From positions 1-64,000 of the forward strand of contig DESD01000021.1 in the NCBI GenBank assembly GCA_002361935.1: DNA of 64,000 bases, in the 5' to 3' direction. Both the position numbers and the translations under genes were made by a program. Numbering within the stretch: the stretch's first letter is position 1; every line of letters begins with the position of its first letter. A model generated the notes under the pieces. That model was not told where the DNA came from. It did no database searches and saw only the letters and a list, made by a program, of their open reading frames with translations. Below are positions 1-7,656 of this stretch, in pieces. Source of the stretch: Ruminococcaceae bacterium UBA3323 (lineage in GTDB: Bacteria; Bacillota; Clostridia; Oscillospirales; Acutalibacteraceae).

Positions 1-30
1 TGGTTGCCTTTGCTACATACAAACCACAAA

Positions 31-61
31 AAAAGGGTACAGCACAAAGCTGTACCCTTTT
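31..61 (-). terminator. Intrinsic terminator after nrdR
   Basis: A perfect 13-bp inverted repeat (31-43 with 49-61, loop ACAAA) lies 10 bases past the nrdR stop. On the minus strand it is followed by a T-rich run, as expected of a Rho-independent terminator. Confidence 0.85.
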
Positions 62-70
62 ACATTTAAA

Positions 71-514
71 TTATAATTTTGATATTTCTTCAATAAAAGA
101 TGAAGCCGAATCAAATTCTTTATAAACAGAGGCAAAGCGAACATAAGCAACCTCGTCTATATCACGAAGCTTTTCCATAATAAGCTCACCTATACGAACA
201 CTTGTTACCTCTCTGTCTGTTGCACTTTGAAGAGTAGTTTCTATTTCTGAAATTGCATTTTCAAGTTCAGCAACATTAACAGGTCTTTTTTCACACGCAC
301 GAAGCATGCCTTTTAAAACCTTTGTACGGTCAAACACTTCCCTGCTTCTATCCTTTTTGATAACCAGAATAGGAACATCCTCAATTGTTTCATAAGTAGT
401 GAAACGCTTGCCGCACTGTATACATTCTCTGCGGCGGCGAATACGTTCATTCTCATCGGTAGGACGGGAATCAATAACCTTACTTTCTTCATATCCGCAA
501 AACGGACACCTCAT
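71..514 (-). CDS. nrdR: Transcriptional repressor NrdR
   Basis: This 147-residue protein is NrdR, the nucleotide-sensing repressor of ribonucleotide reductase genes. The N-terminus carries the zinc ribbon (CPFC at residues 3-6 and CIQC at 31-34), followed by an arginine-rich segment and an ATP-cone domain at about 49-139. I start at the ATG at 514 rather than the longer frame to 532, because MRCPFCGY is the family start and GGGGG sits 9 bases upstream. Length is typical. It stands alone between a terminator and its own promoter, which contains NrdR boxes, so it probably represses itself. No nrd genes are in the window, so its main targets lie elsewhere. Confidence 0.97.
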   Translation of the reverse strand: MRCPFCGYEESKVIDSRPTDENERIRRRRECIQCGKRFTTYETIEDVPILVIKKDRSREVFDRTKVLKGMLRACEKRPVNVAELENAISEIETTLQSATDREVTSVRIGELIMEKLRDIDEVAYVRFASVYKEFDSASSFIEEISKL

Positions 515-549
515 AATAAAAACCCCCTTCAAAATTTTTCATAATATGC

Positions 550-578
550 ATTATACCACAATATATAGAGAAATGCAA
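550..578 (-). promoter_or_regulatory. nrdR promoter
   Basis: Reading the minus strand, TTGCAT (573-578), a 17-base spacer and a perfect TATAAT (550-555) form a strong sigma-A promoter 36 bases before the nrdR start codon. The spacer is almost exactly one NrdR box. Confidence 0.85.
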
Positions 579-607
579 GTGTTTTTACTTTACACAATAT
601 ATTGAGC
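556..607. promoter_or_regulatory. Two NrdR boxes (autoregulatory operator)
   Basis: Two copies of a CACAATATATNGAG element, at 556-571 and 592-607, resemble the 16-bp NrdR box (roughly ACACWATATATWGTGT), each with a perfect core and imperfect 3' end. The first fills the -35/-10 spacer of the nrdR promoter and the second lies just upstream of the -35. Start-to-start distance is 36 bases. Box pairs of this kind are known for NrdR targets; autorepression is inferred. Confidence 0.7.
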
Positions 608-610
608 AAA

Positions 611-1495
611 TCAGGACTTTTGGCGAAGCTCGTTCCTGTTGTTGTATAAGAACATCCAAACAGCCATTGCACAGATAACAAAGTAACCCACAAAAGACCA
701 TAAATCAGGAACATCGCCGAAAGCAAAAAATCCAACGATTGCCGCAAAAATCACCTGAGAATAATCATAAACGGAAATTTCCCTGCTTGGTGCGTGCGTA
801 TAAGCTGCCGTAATTGAAAACTGACCGCCTGCTGCACAAAGCCCGGCCATAAGAAGCGATGCCCACTGCCAAAGTTCCATAGGATGATAATCCAATATAA
901 GATACGGAGCCGTTACAAGACTTGAAAAGGCGGAAAAAATAAAAACAATAAGCTTGCCGTTTTCGCCCATAATTCCAAGCCGGCGAACACAGGTATATGC
1001 TGCACCTGCACACATGCCGCCGATAAATCCGGCCATGGAAGCAAGCAGGTTTTCATTACCGAAGGTTGGTTTTATTATGAAAAGCGAGCCTAAAAAGGCA
1101 ACCGCAACCGCTATTGCCTGCTTTGGCTTTACCTTTTCTTTAATAAACACAGCAGAAAAAATCAGTGCAAAAAACGGGCTCATTTTATTAAGCATTGAAG
1201 CATCGGACAGTTCTATTTTATCAATCGCATAAAAATTTCCGAAAACACCTGCAAGGCCGATAACAGAACGAAGAATATGATATTTTAAACAGCCTTTTTT
1301 AGGCTTTATGCTTTCTCCCGCTTTTATAAGGGCAAACAGTGCAAAAAACATTGCAACAAAATTTCTGAAAAACACCTTTTGAAAGGTTGGGATATCGCCT
1401 GAAATCCTTACAAAAGTATTCATCCCCGTAAAACAAACCGCAGAAAGCAGAATATAAATTACGCCCTTGGTTTTATTACTGATTTGTTTTTTCAT
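611..1495 (-). CDS. EamA/DMT-family transporter
   Basis: A 294-residue integral membrane protein of the drug/metabolite transporter superfamily. It has about ten hydrophobic helices in two tandem EamA repeats (roughly 8-140 and 155-285) and a short basic C-terminus, the usual length and layout. Typical first-helix features are visible near residues 11-30 (GVIYILLSAVCFTGMN). Substrates of this family range from amino acids to nucleosides and cannot be read from sequence. It starts 3 bases after the aminotransferase stop with no clear ribosome binding site, so it is probably translationally coupled and might export an amino acid made there. Confidence 0.88.
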   Translation of the reverse strand: MKKQISNKTKGVIYILLSAVCFTGMNTFVRISGDIPTFQKVFFRNFVAMFFALFALIKAGESIKPKKGCLKYHILRSVIGLAGVFGNFYAIDKIELSDASMLNKMSPFFALIFSAVFIKEKVKPKQAIAVAVAFLGSLFIIKPTFGNENLLASMAGFIGGMCAGAAYTCVRRLGIMGENGKLIVFIFSAFSSLVTAPYLILDYHPMELWQWASLLMAGLCAAGGQFSITAAYTHAPSREISVYDYSQVIFAAIVGFFAFGDVPDLWSFVGYFVICAMAVWMFLYNNRNELRQKS

Positions 1496-1498
1496 AAA

Positions 1499-2758
1499 TT
1501 AACCGAGAAGCTTTTCAATGCAGGCAAGCTGAACACAGATACAAAGAAGTTCTGCGGCAAGATCAAGCTCTGCAACAGGTGGAAAGCTTGGAGCAATACG
1601 GATGTTGCTGTCCTTCTCGTCAATACCATAAGGATATGTTGCACCAACGGAGGTTAACACAACACCGGCTTCTTTGCAAAGCTCGCCTACTCTTTTTGCA
1701 CAGCCGTTCATAACATCAAGGCTGATAAAATAGCCGCCTTTCGGGTTAAGCCATTCGGCAATGCCTTTTCCGGAAAGTTCACGTTCAAGGTGCTTCAGAA
1801 CAATATCAAACTTCGGCTTAAGAATAGCAGCATGCTTTTTCATATGCGCCCTTACACCGTCTGCATTTTTAAAGAATTCAACATGACGGTGCTGATTCAT
1901 TTTATCATAGCTGATTGTCTGGGCATTAAGACGCTTCTTGATTGCGGCAATATTGTTATCACTTGCAATAAGAGCGGAAACACCTGCACCGGGGAAAGTA
2001 ATCTTGGAGGTTGAGCAAACCTCAATTACCATATCCTCGTTGCCGAACTGAGGCAACACATCAAATATATTCAGAAGCTCATCGCCGTTATCATCCAAAT
2101 CATGAATACAATAAGCATTATCCCAGATAATTCTGAAATCCTTGGCTGCAGGCTTCAAGGCAGCAATACGCTTCACAACGTCATCACTGAAAGTAATACC
2201 CTGCGGATTTGAATATTTCGGAACACAGAACATGCCTTTAACACTTTCATCCCTGATATATTCTTCAACAGCATCCATATCAGGGCCGTCCGCTTTCATT
2301 TCAATATTAATCATTTTGATTCCGAAATGTTCAAGAATTGTAAAATGGCGGTCATATCCCGGAACAGGGCAAAGGAATTTAACCTCATCAAGCTTACACC
2401 AAGGGGTATCGCCGGCACCGTGTGTAAAGCACTGGCTGATATAATCAAACATAAGGGTTAAGCTTGCGTTAGGACCAACAATAACATTTTTTGAATCCAC
2501 GCCCATTAAATCGGCAAAAAGCTTTTTACAGCCCGGAATGCCATCCATAATTCCGTAGTTTCGCATATCAACGCCGTCAGATATATAGCTTTCAACATGA
2601 TTCATTGCATTCGATAAATCGAGCTGATCGGCACCCGGTTTACCCCTGCTCATATCAAGCTTTAAATTTTTTGCTTTGAAATCATTATAGCGATTTTCAA
2701 GAACTTTCTGCTCTGCCTTCAATTCCTCGGCAGACATTTCCATGTAAAGTTTTGCCAT
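1499..2758 (-). CDS. Aspartate aminotransferase, type Ic (PLP-dependent)
   Basis: A 419-residue fold-type I aminotransferase of the PF12897 group, which contains the type Ic aspartate aminotransferases. The diagnostic N-terminal DMSRGKPG is at residues 35-42. The cofactor site shows WDNAY (212-216, with D213 and Y216) and the Schiff-base lysine K252 in STSKITFPGAGVS. The start at 2758 is chosen because GGAGG sits 8 bases upstream; the longer frame to 2776 would place that ribosome binding site inside the gene. It is first in a two-gene unit with the DMT transporter. Expected reaction: aspartate + 2-oxoglutarate to oxaloacetate + glutamate. Confidence 0.88.
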   Translation of the reverse strand: MAKLYMEMSAEELKAEQKVLENRYNDFKAKNLKLDMSRGKPGADQLDLSNAMNHVESYISDGVDMRNYGIMDGIPGCKKLFADLMGVDSKNVIVGPNASLTLMFDYISQCFTHGAGDTPWCKLDEVKFLCPVPGYDRHFTILEHFGIKMINIEMKADGPDMDAVEEYIRDESVKGMFCVPKYSNPQGITFSDDVVKRIAALKPAAKDFRIIWDNAYCIHDLDDNGDELLNIFDVLPQFGNEDMVIEVCSTSKITFPGAGVSALIASDNNIAAIKKRLNAQTISYDKMNQHRHVEFFKNADGVRAHMKKHAAILKPKFDIVLKHLERELSGKGIAEWLNPKGGYFISLDVMNGCAKRVGELCKEAGVVLTSVGATYPYGIDEKDSNIRIAPSFPPVAELDLAAELLCICVQLACIEKLLG

Positions 2759-2831
2759 ATAATTATCCTCCGTCAAAAATTTAACGGAGATATTTTATCA
2801 CTTTTTCTTCTGTTTTGCAATATTAAAATTA

Positions 2832-3062
2832 CTATTCGGCAAGTTCAAGAAACCAGCGCGTTTCCTCAAGAAAAAGATACGTAGCTCTGCCCTCTATTCT
2901 GCATTTATAGCGAATTCCCGCTCCGCCCGATTTCAGCGAAGCCGCAGGACGGATATCAACAACCCTGTCCACCTCAAATTTTTCATCATCCATTTTAACG
3001 GCTATCGGGATTATTACCCCCTCTTTATCAAAAACAGCAGTTACCTCAACATAATTTTTCAT
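2832..3062 (-). CDS. Small conserved-looking protein coupled to DinB
   Basis: A 76-residue protein of unknown function. It is predicted mostly beta, with alternating hydrophobics and a run RYKCRIEGRATYLFLEETRWFLEL near the end, suggesting a small beta-barrel. Its ribosome binding site AAGGAG lies inside the last codons of dinB and the dinB stop is 3 bases before its ATG, so the two are co-translated. That arrangement suggests a polymerase accessory or nucleic-acid-binding role, but this is only context. It does not look like YolD, another small partner of Y-family polymerases. Confidence 0.75.
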   Translation of the reverse strand: MKNYVEVTAVFDKEGVIIPIAVKMDDEKFEVDRVVDIRPAASLKSGGAGIRYKCRIEGRATYLFLEETRWFLELAE

Positions 3063-3065
3063 AGA

Positions 3066-4313
3066 TTATCTCTCCTTAAACTCTTTAAAATATCCTATCG
3101 GATGAATTGTATGATCATCGTGGGGGTCAAAACGGCTCAGACCTGTATCGGCAAGAAGCGAGGCTCTCTGAATGGAATAGCTGCCGAATCTTCGCCTTAC
3201 ATCATCAACAGCCTTTTCAAGCCTTTCAAGCTTTTCCCTTTTCTCAACGGAATGTGCCAGATCAAACTGAACAATCTCATCCGTATCAAAATCAGACACG
3301 GCAATTCCGATACTGCGCAAAGGATTTTTCCAATTATAATTTTCAAGAAAAAGCTTCATTGCCATATTGATGATTTCAGACGAAACATCGGAAGGCGCCC
3401 GAAGCTGCCCCTGCCTTGTAAAATGATAAAGGTTCTTATCACGCAAAGTTATTGTAATGGTTTTCCCCTTTACGCCAATTTCTCTCATACGGCGTGCAAC
3501 ACTTTCCCCCAACACTGTAAACACGGTTTTAACATCACTGTTATTCACCATATCACGGGGCGTAGTTGTTGAATTTCCAACACTTTTAACCGCCTGAACA
3601 TCATCAACATGCCGAACAGGGGTTGTGTCAAGCCCATTGGAAAAGCTGTAAAGTATTTCGCCATTCTTACCAAAGACAGAGGTTAAGAAGCCTCTGTCGG
3701 CAGAAGCCAGATCGCCAATTGTGTAAATACCATAGGAATTAAGCTTTTTCGTTGTGGCAGGACCAACAAAAAGCAAATCACTGCACGGGCTTTGCCATAC
3801 GATATCCTTATAATTCTTTTTGTTTATAACCGTTACGGCATCAGGCTTTTTATAATCAGAACCGAACTTTGCAAAAATCTTATTCCATGAAACACCAATG
3901 CTGACGGTTATTCCAAGCTCCTCTTTAACTCTTTCCCGGATTTCCTCTGCAATCACCCGCCCCGTTCGTTTATCGCCCGTAACATCAACCCAATTTTCAT
4001 CAAGTCCGAACGGCTCAATATAATCAGAATAATCCCTGTAAATATTTTTTGCCATATTTGAAAAACGAACATAAAGCGGAAAATTCGGCGGAACAACAAC
4101 TAAGCCCGGGCACTTATTTCTTGCCTGCCATAGAGGCTCTGCCGTTTTAATACCGTATCCTGAAGCAATTTCATTTTTGGTTAAAACAATTCCGTGGCGT
4201 GATTTTTCACTGCCACCTACAACAACGGGCTTATTTCTGATTTCAGGCCTGTGCAGGCACTCTACCGATGCATAAAATTTATTGCAGTCTATATGAAGAA
4301 TTGTCCTTTCCAT
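3066..4313 (-). CDS. dinB: Y-family DNA polymerase IV
   Basis: A 415-residue translesion polymerase with palm, finger and thumb plus a little-finger domain. Catalytic carboxylates are D9 (HIDCNKFYASVE) and the D105-E106 pair in GLDENWVD; Y14 occupies the steric-gate position. Thumb helix-hairpin-helix motifs appear around 185-225 (FVGPATTKKLNSYGIYTIGDLA). I start at the ATG at 4313, before MERTILHID, rather than the GTG at 4322, because GGGTG precedes it. Promoter and LexA-like box upstream indicate SOS induction. No clamp-binding motif is obvious at the C-terminus (KEFKER). Confidence 0.96.
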   Translation of the reverse strand: MERTILHIDCNKFYASVECLHRPEIRNKPVVVGGSEKSRHGIVLTKNEIASGYGIKTAEPLWQARNKCPGLVVVPPNFPLYVRFSNMAKNIYRDYSDYIEPFGLDENWVDVTGDKRTGRVIAEEIRERVKEELGITVSIGVSWNKIFAKFGSDYKKPDAVTVINKKNYKDIVWQSPCSDLLFVGPATTKKLNSYGIYTIGDLASADRGFLTSVFGKNGEILYSFSNGLDTTPVRHVDDVQAVKSVGNSTTTPRDMVNNSDVKTVFTVLGESVARRMREIGVKGKTITITLRDKNLYHFTRQGQLRAPSDVSSEIINMAMKLFLENYNWKNPLRSIGIAVSDFDTDEIVQFDLAHSVEKREKLERLEKAVDDVRRRFGSYSIQRASLLADTGLSRFDPHDDHTIHPIGYFKEFKER

Positions 4314-4339
4314 AAAAATCACCCTGTTTTTGCCTTATT

Positions 4340-4382
4340 CGAACATTTGTTTTATTATATAATTTTTCAAACAAAATGTCAA
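4340..4382 (-). promoter_or_regulatory. dinB promoter with LexA (SOS) box
   Basis: On the minus strand TTGACA (4377-4382), 17 bases, TATAAT (4354-4359) give a full-consensus promoter. Directly downstream, covering the expected start site, is CGAACATTTGTTTT (4340-4353, plus-strand reading), close to the Gram-positive LexA consensus CGAACNNNNGTTYC. Tight SOS repression of dinB is the natural reading. Confidence 0.78.
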
Positions 4383-4409
4383 TACCCAAATATAATTTTT
4401 GACATATTC

Positions 4410-4438
4410 TTGACTCTGTTTACAAAATACCTTATACT
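4410..4438 (+). promoter_or_regulatory. Promoter of the first GPH transporter operon
   Basis: TTGACT (4410-4415), a 17-base spacer and TATACT (4433-4438) point rightward. It is divergent from and close to the dinB promoter. The expected start near 4445 gives a leader of about 64 bases that contains a terminator hairpin. Confidence 0.7.
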
Positions 4439-4463
4439 GTATATATAATAAATAGAGTTTCGC

Positions 4464-4492
4464 GGCGGATATTGATTGTATCCGCCTTTTTT
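4464..4492 (+). terminator. Intrinsic terminator inside the transporter leader
   Basis: An 8-bp GC-rich stem GGCGGATA/TATCCGCC (4464-4471 and 4479-4486), loop TTGATTG, then six Ts (4487-4492). It lies between the promoter at 4410-4438 and the ribosome binding site AGGGGG at 4496-4501, so it would end transcripts before the gene unless read through. It may be an attenuator; no alternative pairing is obvious. Confidence 0.65.
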
Positions 4493-4508
4493 ATTAGGGG
4501 GCTTTTGC

Positions 4509-6179
4509 GTGGGGGAAAAAATAAAAAGGGCTATCGGCGTTGAGGGCGATTTTAAAACAGCCATTCTGCCGATGATCAATTACAGCTATGCAAATATGTT
4601 TCTTGGCGGAGCAGGCTACATCATCAGTATGTATTTTACAATATTCCTTACGGATGTTGTGAACATCTCGCTTCAGCAGGCAGGAATTGTTGTTATGATA
4701 GCAACCATTTGGGACGCTGTTACAGACCCGGTTATGGGAATTATTACAGACAGAACACGTTCCAAATTCGGAAGGCACAGAAAATATCTTCTTTGGGGTA
4801 TCCCTGTTATATTGATTTCCTATTCGCTTTTATGGAATTCCTTTGGGATAAACGGCAGAGAAAATCCCCGTATGGCAATGATTTACTTTATCGTTGTTTA
4901 TATGCTTTACAAAACGGCATTTACAATTGTAAGCGTTCCGCACACTGCTATGCTTCCCGAGCTTGCACCCGAATACAATTTAAGAACACAATATAACTCC
5001 GTTGGATATTTATTCAACTCGGCAGGAATGGTTCCTGCATTCGGAATTGCTGTTCTGATTCTCGGAATATTCGGCTCAGGAAACAACATCACCTCTGAAT
5101 CAAAAGCTCCGTTTTTAGTAATCGGAATCGTTCTTTCCGTATTCTTTTCCGTTTCCGTTTTTTTAACCTTCAAAACAACAAAGGAAAAGCCGTCACTCGG
5201 TATGCATGTTGAACCGCTTGATATCAAATATATTCTTCGAGAATATGTGCTGGTTTTCAAAAACAAATCCTTCAGGCAGTATTTCTTTATGAGCGTTGCT
5301 TATCAGTTTTCAACAGGGTTTTATGCAAACTCAAAGGTTTATTACATAAAATATCTTGCAAATCAATACAGCAGGTATGCCCTTTTCAATGCTGTTGCAG
5401 GTGTTGCGGAAGCAGGGGCATTTCCGCTTAACTACGCACTTACAATAAAATACGGCAAACAGAAATGCGGAAATATCGTTACGCCGCTTATGATTGCAGG
5501 GCTTGCAATCGGCTTGTTTATGCAGACGGATAACGGCGGAAAATGGTCTTGGATATTCGCTGTTCTGATGATGCTGAGTATGATTTTATATCCGTTCGGA
5601 ATGTCGGGGCTAGGCTTTGTTTCAACAAATATCTTTCCGGATTTAACAGATGTTGACGAGCTGATAACAGGCAGAAGAAGAGAGGGTGTTATTGCCACCT
5701 TCAGCACACTGATCAAAAAAAGCATCGCAGGTGTTATGGCGGCAATGGTTGGCTTTACGCTTCAGGGCTTCGGGCTTGTTACGGGCGATACCGTTTCCGA
5801 ATATGAAAAGGCAACGGGCAATCTGTTTACCCAATCCGGCAGTGCAATATGGGGCGTACGTATCTGCGTTGCAGTTATTCCAATCGCAGCAGCGCTGATT
5901 TCTCTTTATCTATTAAAAAGCTTTAAAATGAATAAAGAGGATCACACAATGATCAGAGCCGCCGTTGCAACAAAGCATAAATACGGAAGCGTTACACTTA
6001 CAGAAGAAGAAATTAAACGCTGTGAACTGATATCGGGCCAGAAATTTGAAAAAACATGGCTTGGCACAGGAAACAGCGAAGAAGTACATCGGCTTGAAAA
6101 AAATGAGGACGGAAAATACATCATTTTAATTGAAGCTGAGGAAGAAAAACAAGAGCTTGAAAAATCAAATCAAAAGTGA
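4509..6179 (+). CDS. GPH-family (glycoside-pentoside-hexuronide) sugar:cation symporter
   Basis: A 556-residue major facilitator of the GPH group, which couples uptake of sugars or glycosides to Na+ or H+. About 12 membrane helices are visible; the loop DAVTDPVMGIITDRTRSKFG after the second helix is the family signature. The C-terminal 85 residues form a charged cytoplasmic tail. The start is the GTG at 4509, 7 bases after AGGGGG; an upstream TTG at 4476 lies inside the terminator loop. It is followed after 10 bases by the HEYGH membrane protein and a HAD phosphatase. Substrate cannot be told. Confidence 0.88.
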   Translation: MGEKIKRAIGVEGDFKTAILPMINYSYANMFLGGAGYIISMYFTIFLTDVVNISLQQAGIVVMIATIWDAVTDPVMGIITDRTRSKFGRHRKYLLWGIPVILISYSLLWNSFGINGRENPRMAMIYFIVVYMLYKTAFTIVSVPHTAMLPELAPEYNLRTQYNSVGYLFNSAGMVPAFGIAVLILGIFGSGNNITSESKAPFLVIGIVLSVFFSVSVFLTFKTTKEKPSLGMHVEPLDIKYILREYVLVFKNKSFRQYFFMSVAYQFSTGFYANSKVYYIKYLANQYSRYALFNAVAGVAEAGAFPLNYALTIKYGKQKCGNIVTPLMIAGLAIGLFMQTDNGGKWSWIFAVLMMLSMILYPFGMSGLGFVSTNIFPDLTDVDELITGRRREGVIATFSTLIKKSIAGVMAAMVGFTLQGFGLVTGDTVSEYEKATGNLFTQSGSAIWGVRICVAVIPIAAALISLYLLKSFKMNKEDHTMIRAAVATKHKYGSVTLTEEEIKRCELISGQKFEKTWLGTGNSEEVHRLEKNEDGKYIILIEAEEEKQELEKSNQK

Positions 6180-6189
6180 GGTTGGAATT

Positions 6190-6705
6190 ATGGAAAATAC
6201 AAATATAGATATCACTAAAAAAGCACCTGATGCTCCTGAAAAAAACTTCAAAAACCGCTTGAAAGCCTTTTTATTTTATACCGTTCAGTGGACATGGGGG
6301 CTTCCCGTTAATCTGATTGGTGCAATTGTTTTTTGGTTCTGCACAAAAATAAAGAAAAGAAACTGGCAGCGCTTCGGTTATGCAAAAATCGTTTATCTGC
6401 CGTGGAATTCAGGCGGATTATCACTTGGGCTTTACATATTTATGAAGGCAAACCATAAAAGTAAAAAATGGACCTATAACACAAGAATCCACGAATACGG
6501 ACACACATGGCAATGTCTTCTTTTAGGACCGCTTTACTGGATTTTTGTAGCCATTCCGTCTGCAATATGGTGCAATTGTTTTGAGGGATTCCGCAAAAAG
6601 CACGATGTTTCCTATTATTGGCTTTACTGTGAAAGCTGGGCAAATAAATGGGGGCAGAAATTTTCGGGAATGAAACAAAAGGATATTCAGAAAAAAGTAT
6701 ATTAA
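6190..6705 (+). CDS. Membrane protein with HEYGH metalloprotease-like motif
   Basis: A 171-residue protein of unknown function. A hydrophilic N-terminus is followed by a hydrophobic segment near 30-55, a second near 75-90, the motif RIHEYGHTWQ at about 101-110, and a third hydrophobic stretch LLLGPLYWIFVAIPSAIWC. HEYGH fits the HExxH zinc-binding pattern, so a small membrane metalloprotease is possible, but no third ligand is certain (CESWAN near 155 offers a glutamate). Start ATG 6190 has GAGG upstream. It lies between a GPH transporter and a HAD phosphatase in one operon. Confidence 0.8.
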   Translation: MENTNIDITKKAPDAPEKNFKNRLKAFLFYTVQWTWGLPVNLIGAIVFWFCTKIKKRNWQRFGYAKIVYLPWNSGGLSLGLYIFMKANHKSKKWTYNTRIHEYGHTWQCLLLGPLYWIFVAIPSAIWCNCFEGFRKKHDVSYYWLYCESWANKWGQKFSGMKQKDIQKKVY

Positions 6706-6707
6706 TT

Positions 6708-7526
6708 ATGATTAAAGCTGTATTTTTCGATTTGGACGGCACATTGCTGAATAGTAAAAAGGAAATGGATGATAGCACAAAAACGGCATTAAAGGAATGT
6801 AAAAAACACGGTATAAAGCTGTTTGTTGCAACAGCAAGACCGCCCATTTTAGATAAAATGCTTGGTTGGGATGAAAAGGAGTTCGGCCTTTTTGACGGCG
6901 GTTTATACTTCAACGGCGGCTGCCGGAAAATCGGCAGCAAAGCATTCTATACCTATATTCCGCAAAATGTAGTATCTGTCTGCATTAACGAAGTTTCAAA
7001 ATATAATTCCCTTAATATCGCATTACAAATGGAAAACGAAATTCACGCATTTAATAATCCATTGGCAGATTTTGCCTATCAGGCTTGGGGAATTGATAAA
7101 AAGGCTGCTGTTGAAATCACAGAAGAATGCAAAGGCAATACCATAAAGCTTTTGATTTATTATGAAAATATTGTTGATACAGTAACGCCGTTGCCGAAGG
7201 ATTTAGTGAATAATTTAAAACAGCAATGTAATGCAGGCGCTAAATTATATTTAACGGATAACGGCAGGGTTATACAGATAACAAGCAAAAAAGCAAGCAA
7301 ATATAACGGAATAGAAAATATAAGAAAACAGCTTGATTTAGATAAATCGGAGGTTGCTGTTTTCGGCGATGACACAAATGACCTTGAAATGCTTGACGGC
7401 TATGAAGCTTCCGTAGCAATGGGGAACGCTGATGAAACCGTAAAACGCACGGCAAAATTCATTACCAAAAGCAATGATGACAACGGAATCGCCTTTGCTT
7501 TAAAAGAGATTTTACAAATCATATAA
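6708..7526 (+). CDS. Cof-type HAD-IIB phosphatase
   Basis: A 272-residue haloacid-dehalogenase hydrolase of the Cof/IIB class, which dephosphorylates sugar phosphates, FMN or similar small metabolites. Motif I is FFDLDGTLLNS (nucleophile D8, acid D10), with the cap domain between about 85 and 190, and motif IV is FGDDTNDLEML (about 221-231). It begins 2 bases after the stop of the HEYGH protein without a good ribosome binding site, implying coupling. It is the last gene of the transporter operon. Confidence 0.9.
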   Translation: MIKAVFFDLDGTLLNSKKEMDDSTKTALKECKKHGIKLFVATARPPILDKMLGWDEKEFGLFDGGLYFNGGCRKIGSKAFYTYIPQNVVSVCINEVSKYNSLNIALQMENEIHAFNNPLADFAYQAWGIDKKAAVEITEECKGNTIKLLIYYENIVDTVTPLPKDLVNNLKQQCNAGAKLYLTDNGRVIQITSKKASKYNGIENIRKQLDLDKSEVAVFGDDTNDLEMLDGYEASVAMGNADETVKRTAKFITKSNDDNGIAFALKEILQII

Positions 7527-7545
7527 AATTTAATATAATAAAAAA

Positions 7546-7585
7546 AACAACACATATAATACACAAATTATTTGTGCTGTTTTTT
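7546..7585 (+). terminator. Weak intrinsic terminator after the HAD gene
   Basis: AACA-A-CACA (7546-7554) can pair with TGTG-C-TGTT (7573-7581) around a loop, followed by a T run to 7585. AT-rich and imperfect, so only a modest call. Confidence 0.4.
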
Positions 7586-7586
7586 A

Positions 7587-7615
7587 TTGACAAGAAAAAA
7601 ATTTAATGATATGAT
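7587..7615 (+). promoter_or_regulatory. tetR promoter
   Basis: TTGACA (7587-7592), exactly 17 bases, TATGAT (7610-7615). The 25-base palindromic operator begins at the next base. Confidence 0.8.
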
Positions 7616-7640
7616 ATTTACATACCATTGGTATGTAAAT
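7616..7640. promoter_or_regulatory. TetR operator 1 (autoregulation)
   Basis: A perfect palindrome of 11-base arms, ATTTACATACC and GGTATGTAAAT, around ATT. It touches the tetR -10 box and covers the start site, so bound repressor would block transcription. The same element recurs at 8347-8371 before the transporter. Confidence 0.82.
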
Positions 7641-7656
7641 AAAAAGGAAGCGTACT

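Noticed and set aside
4476..4508. TTG start at 4476 giving 11 more residues to the first GPH transporter
   Set aside because: It lies in the loop of the terminator hairpin and has no ribosome binding site; GTG 4509 has AGGGGG at the right distance.
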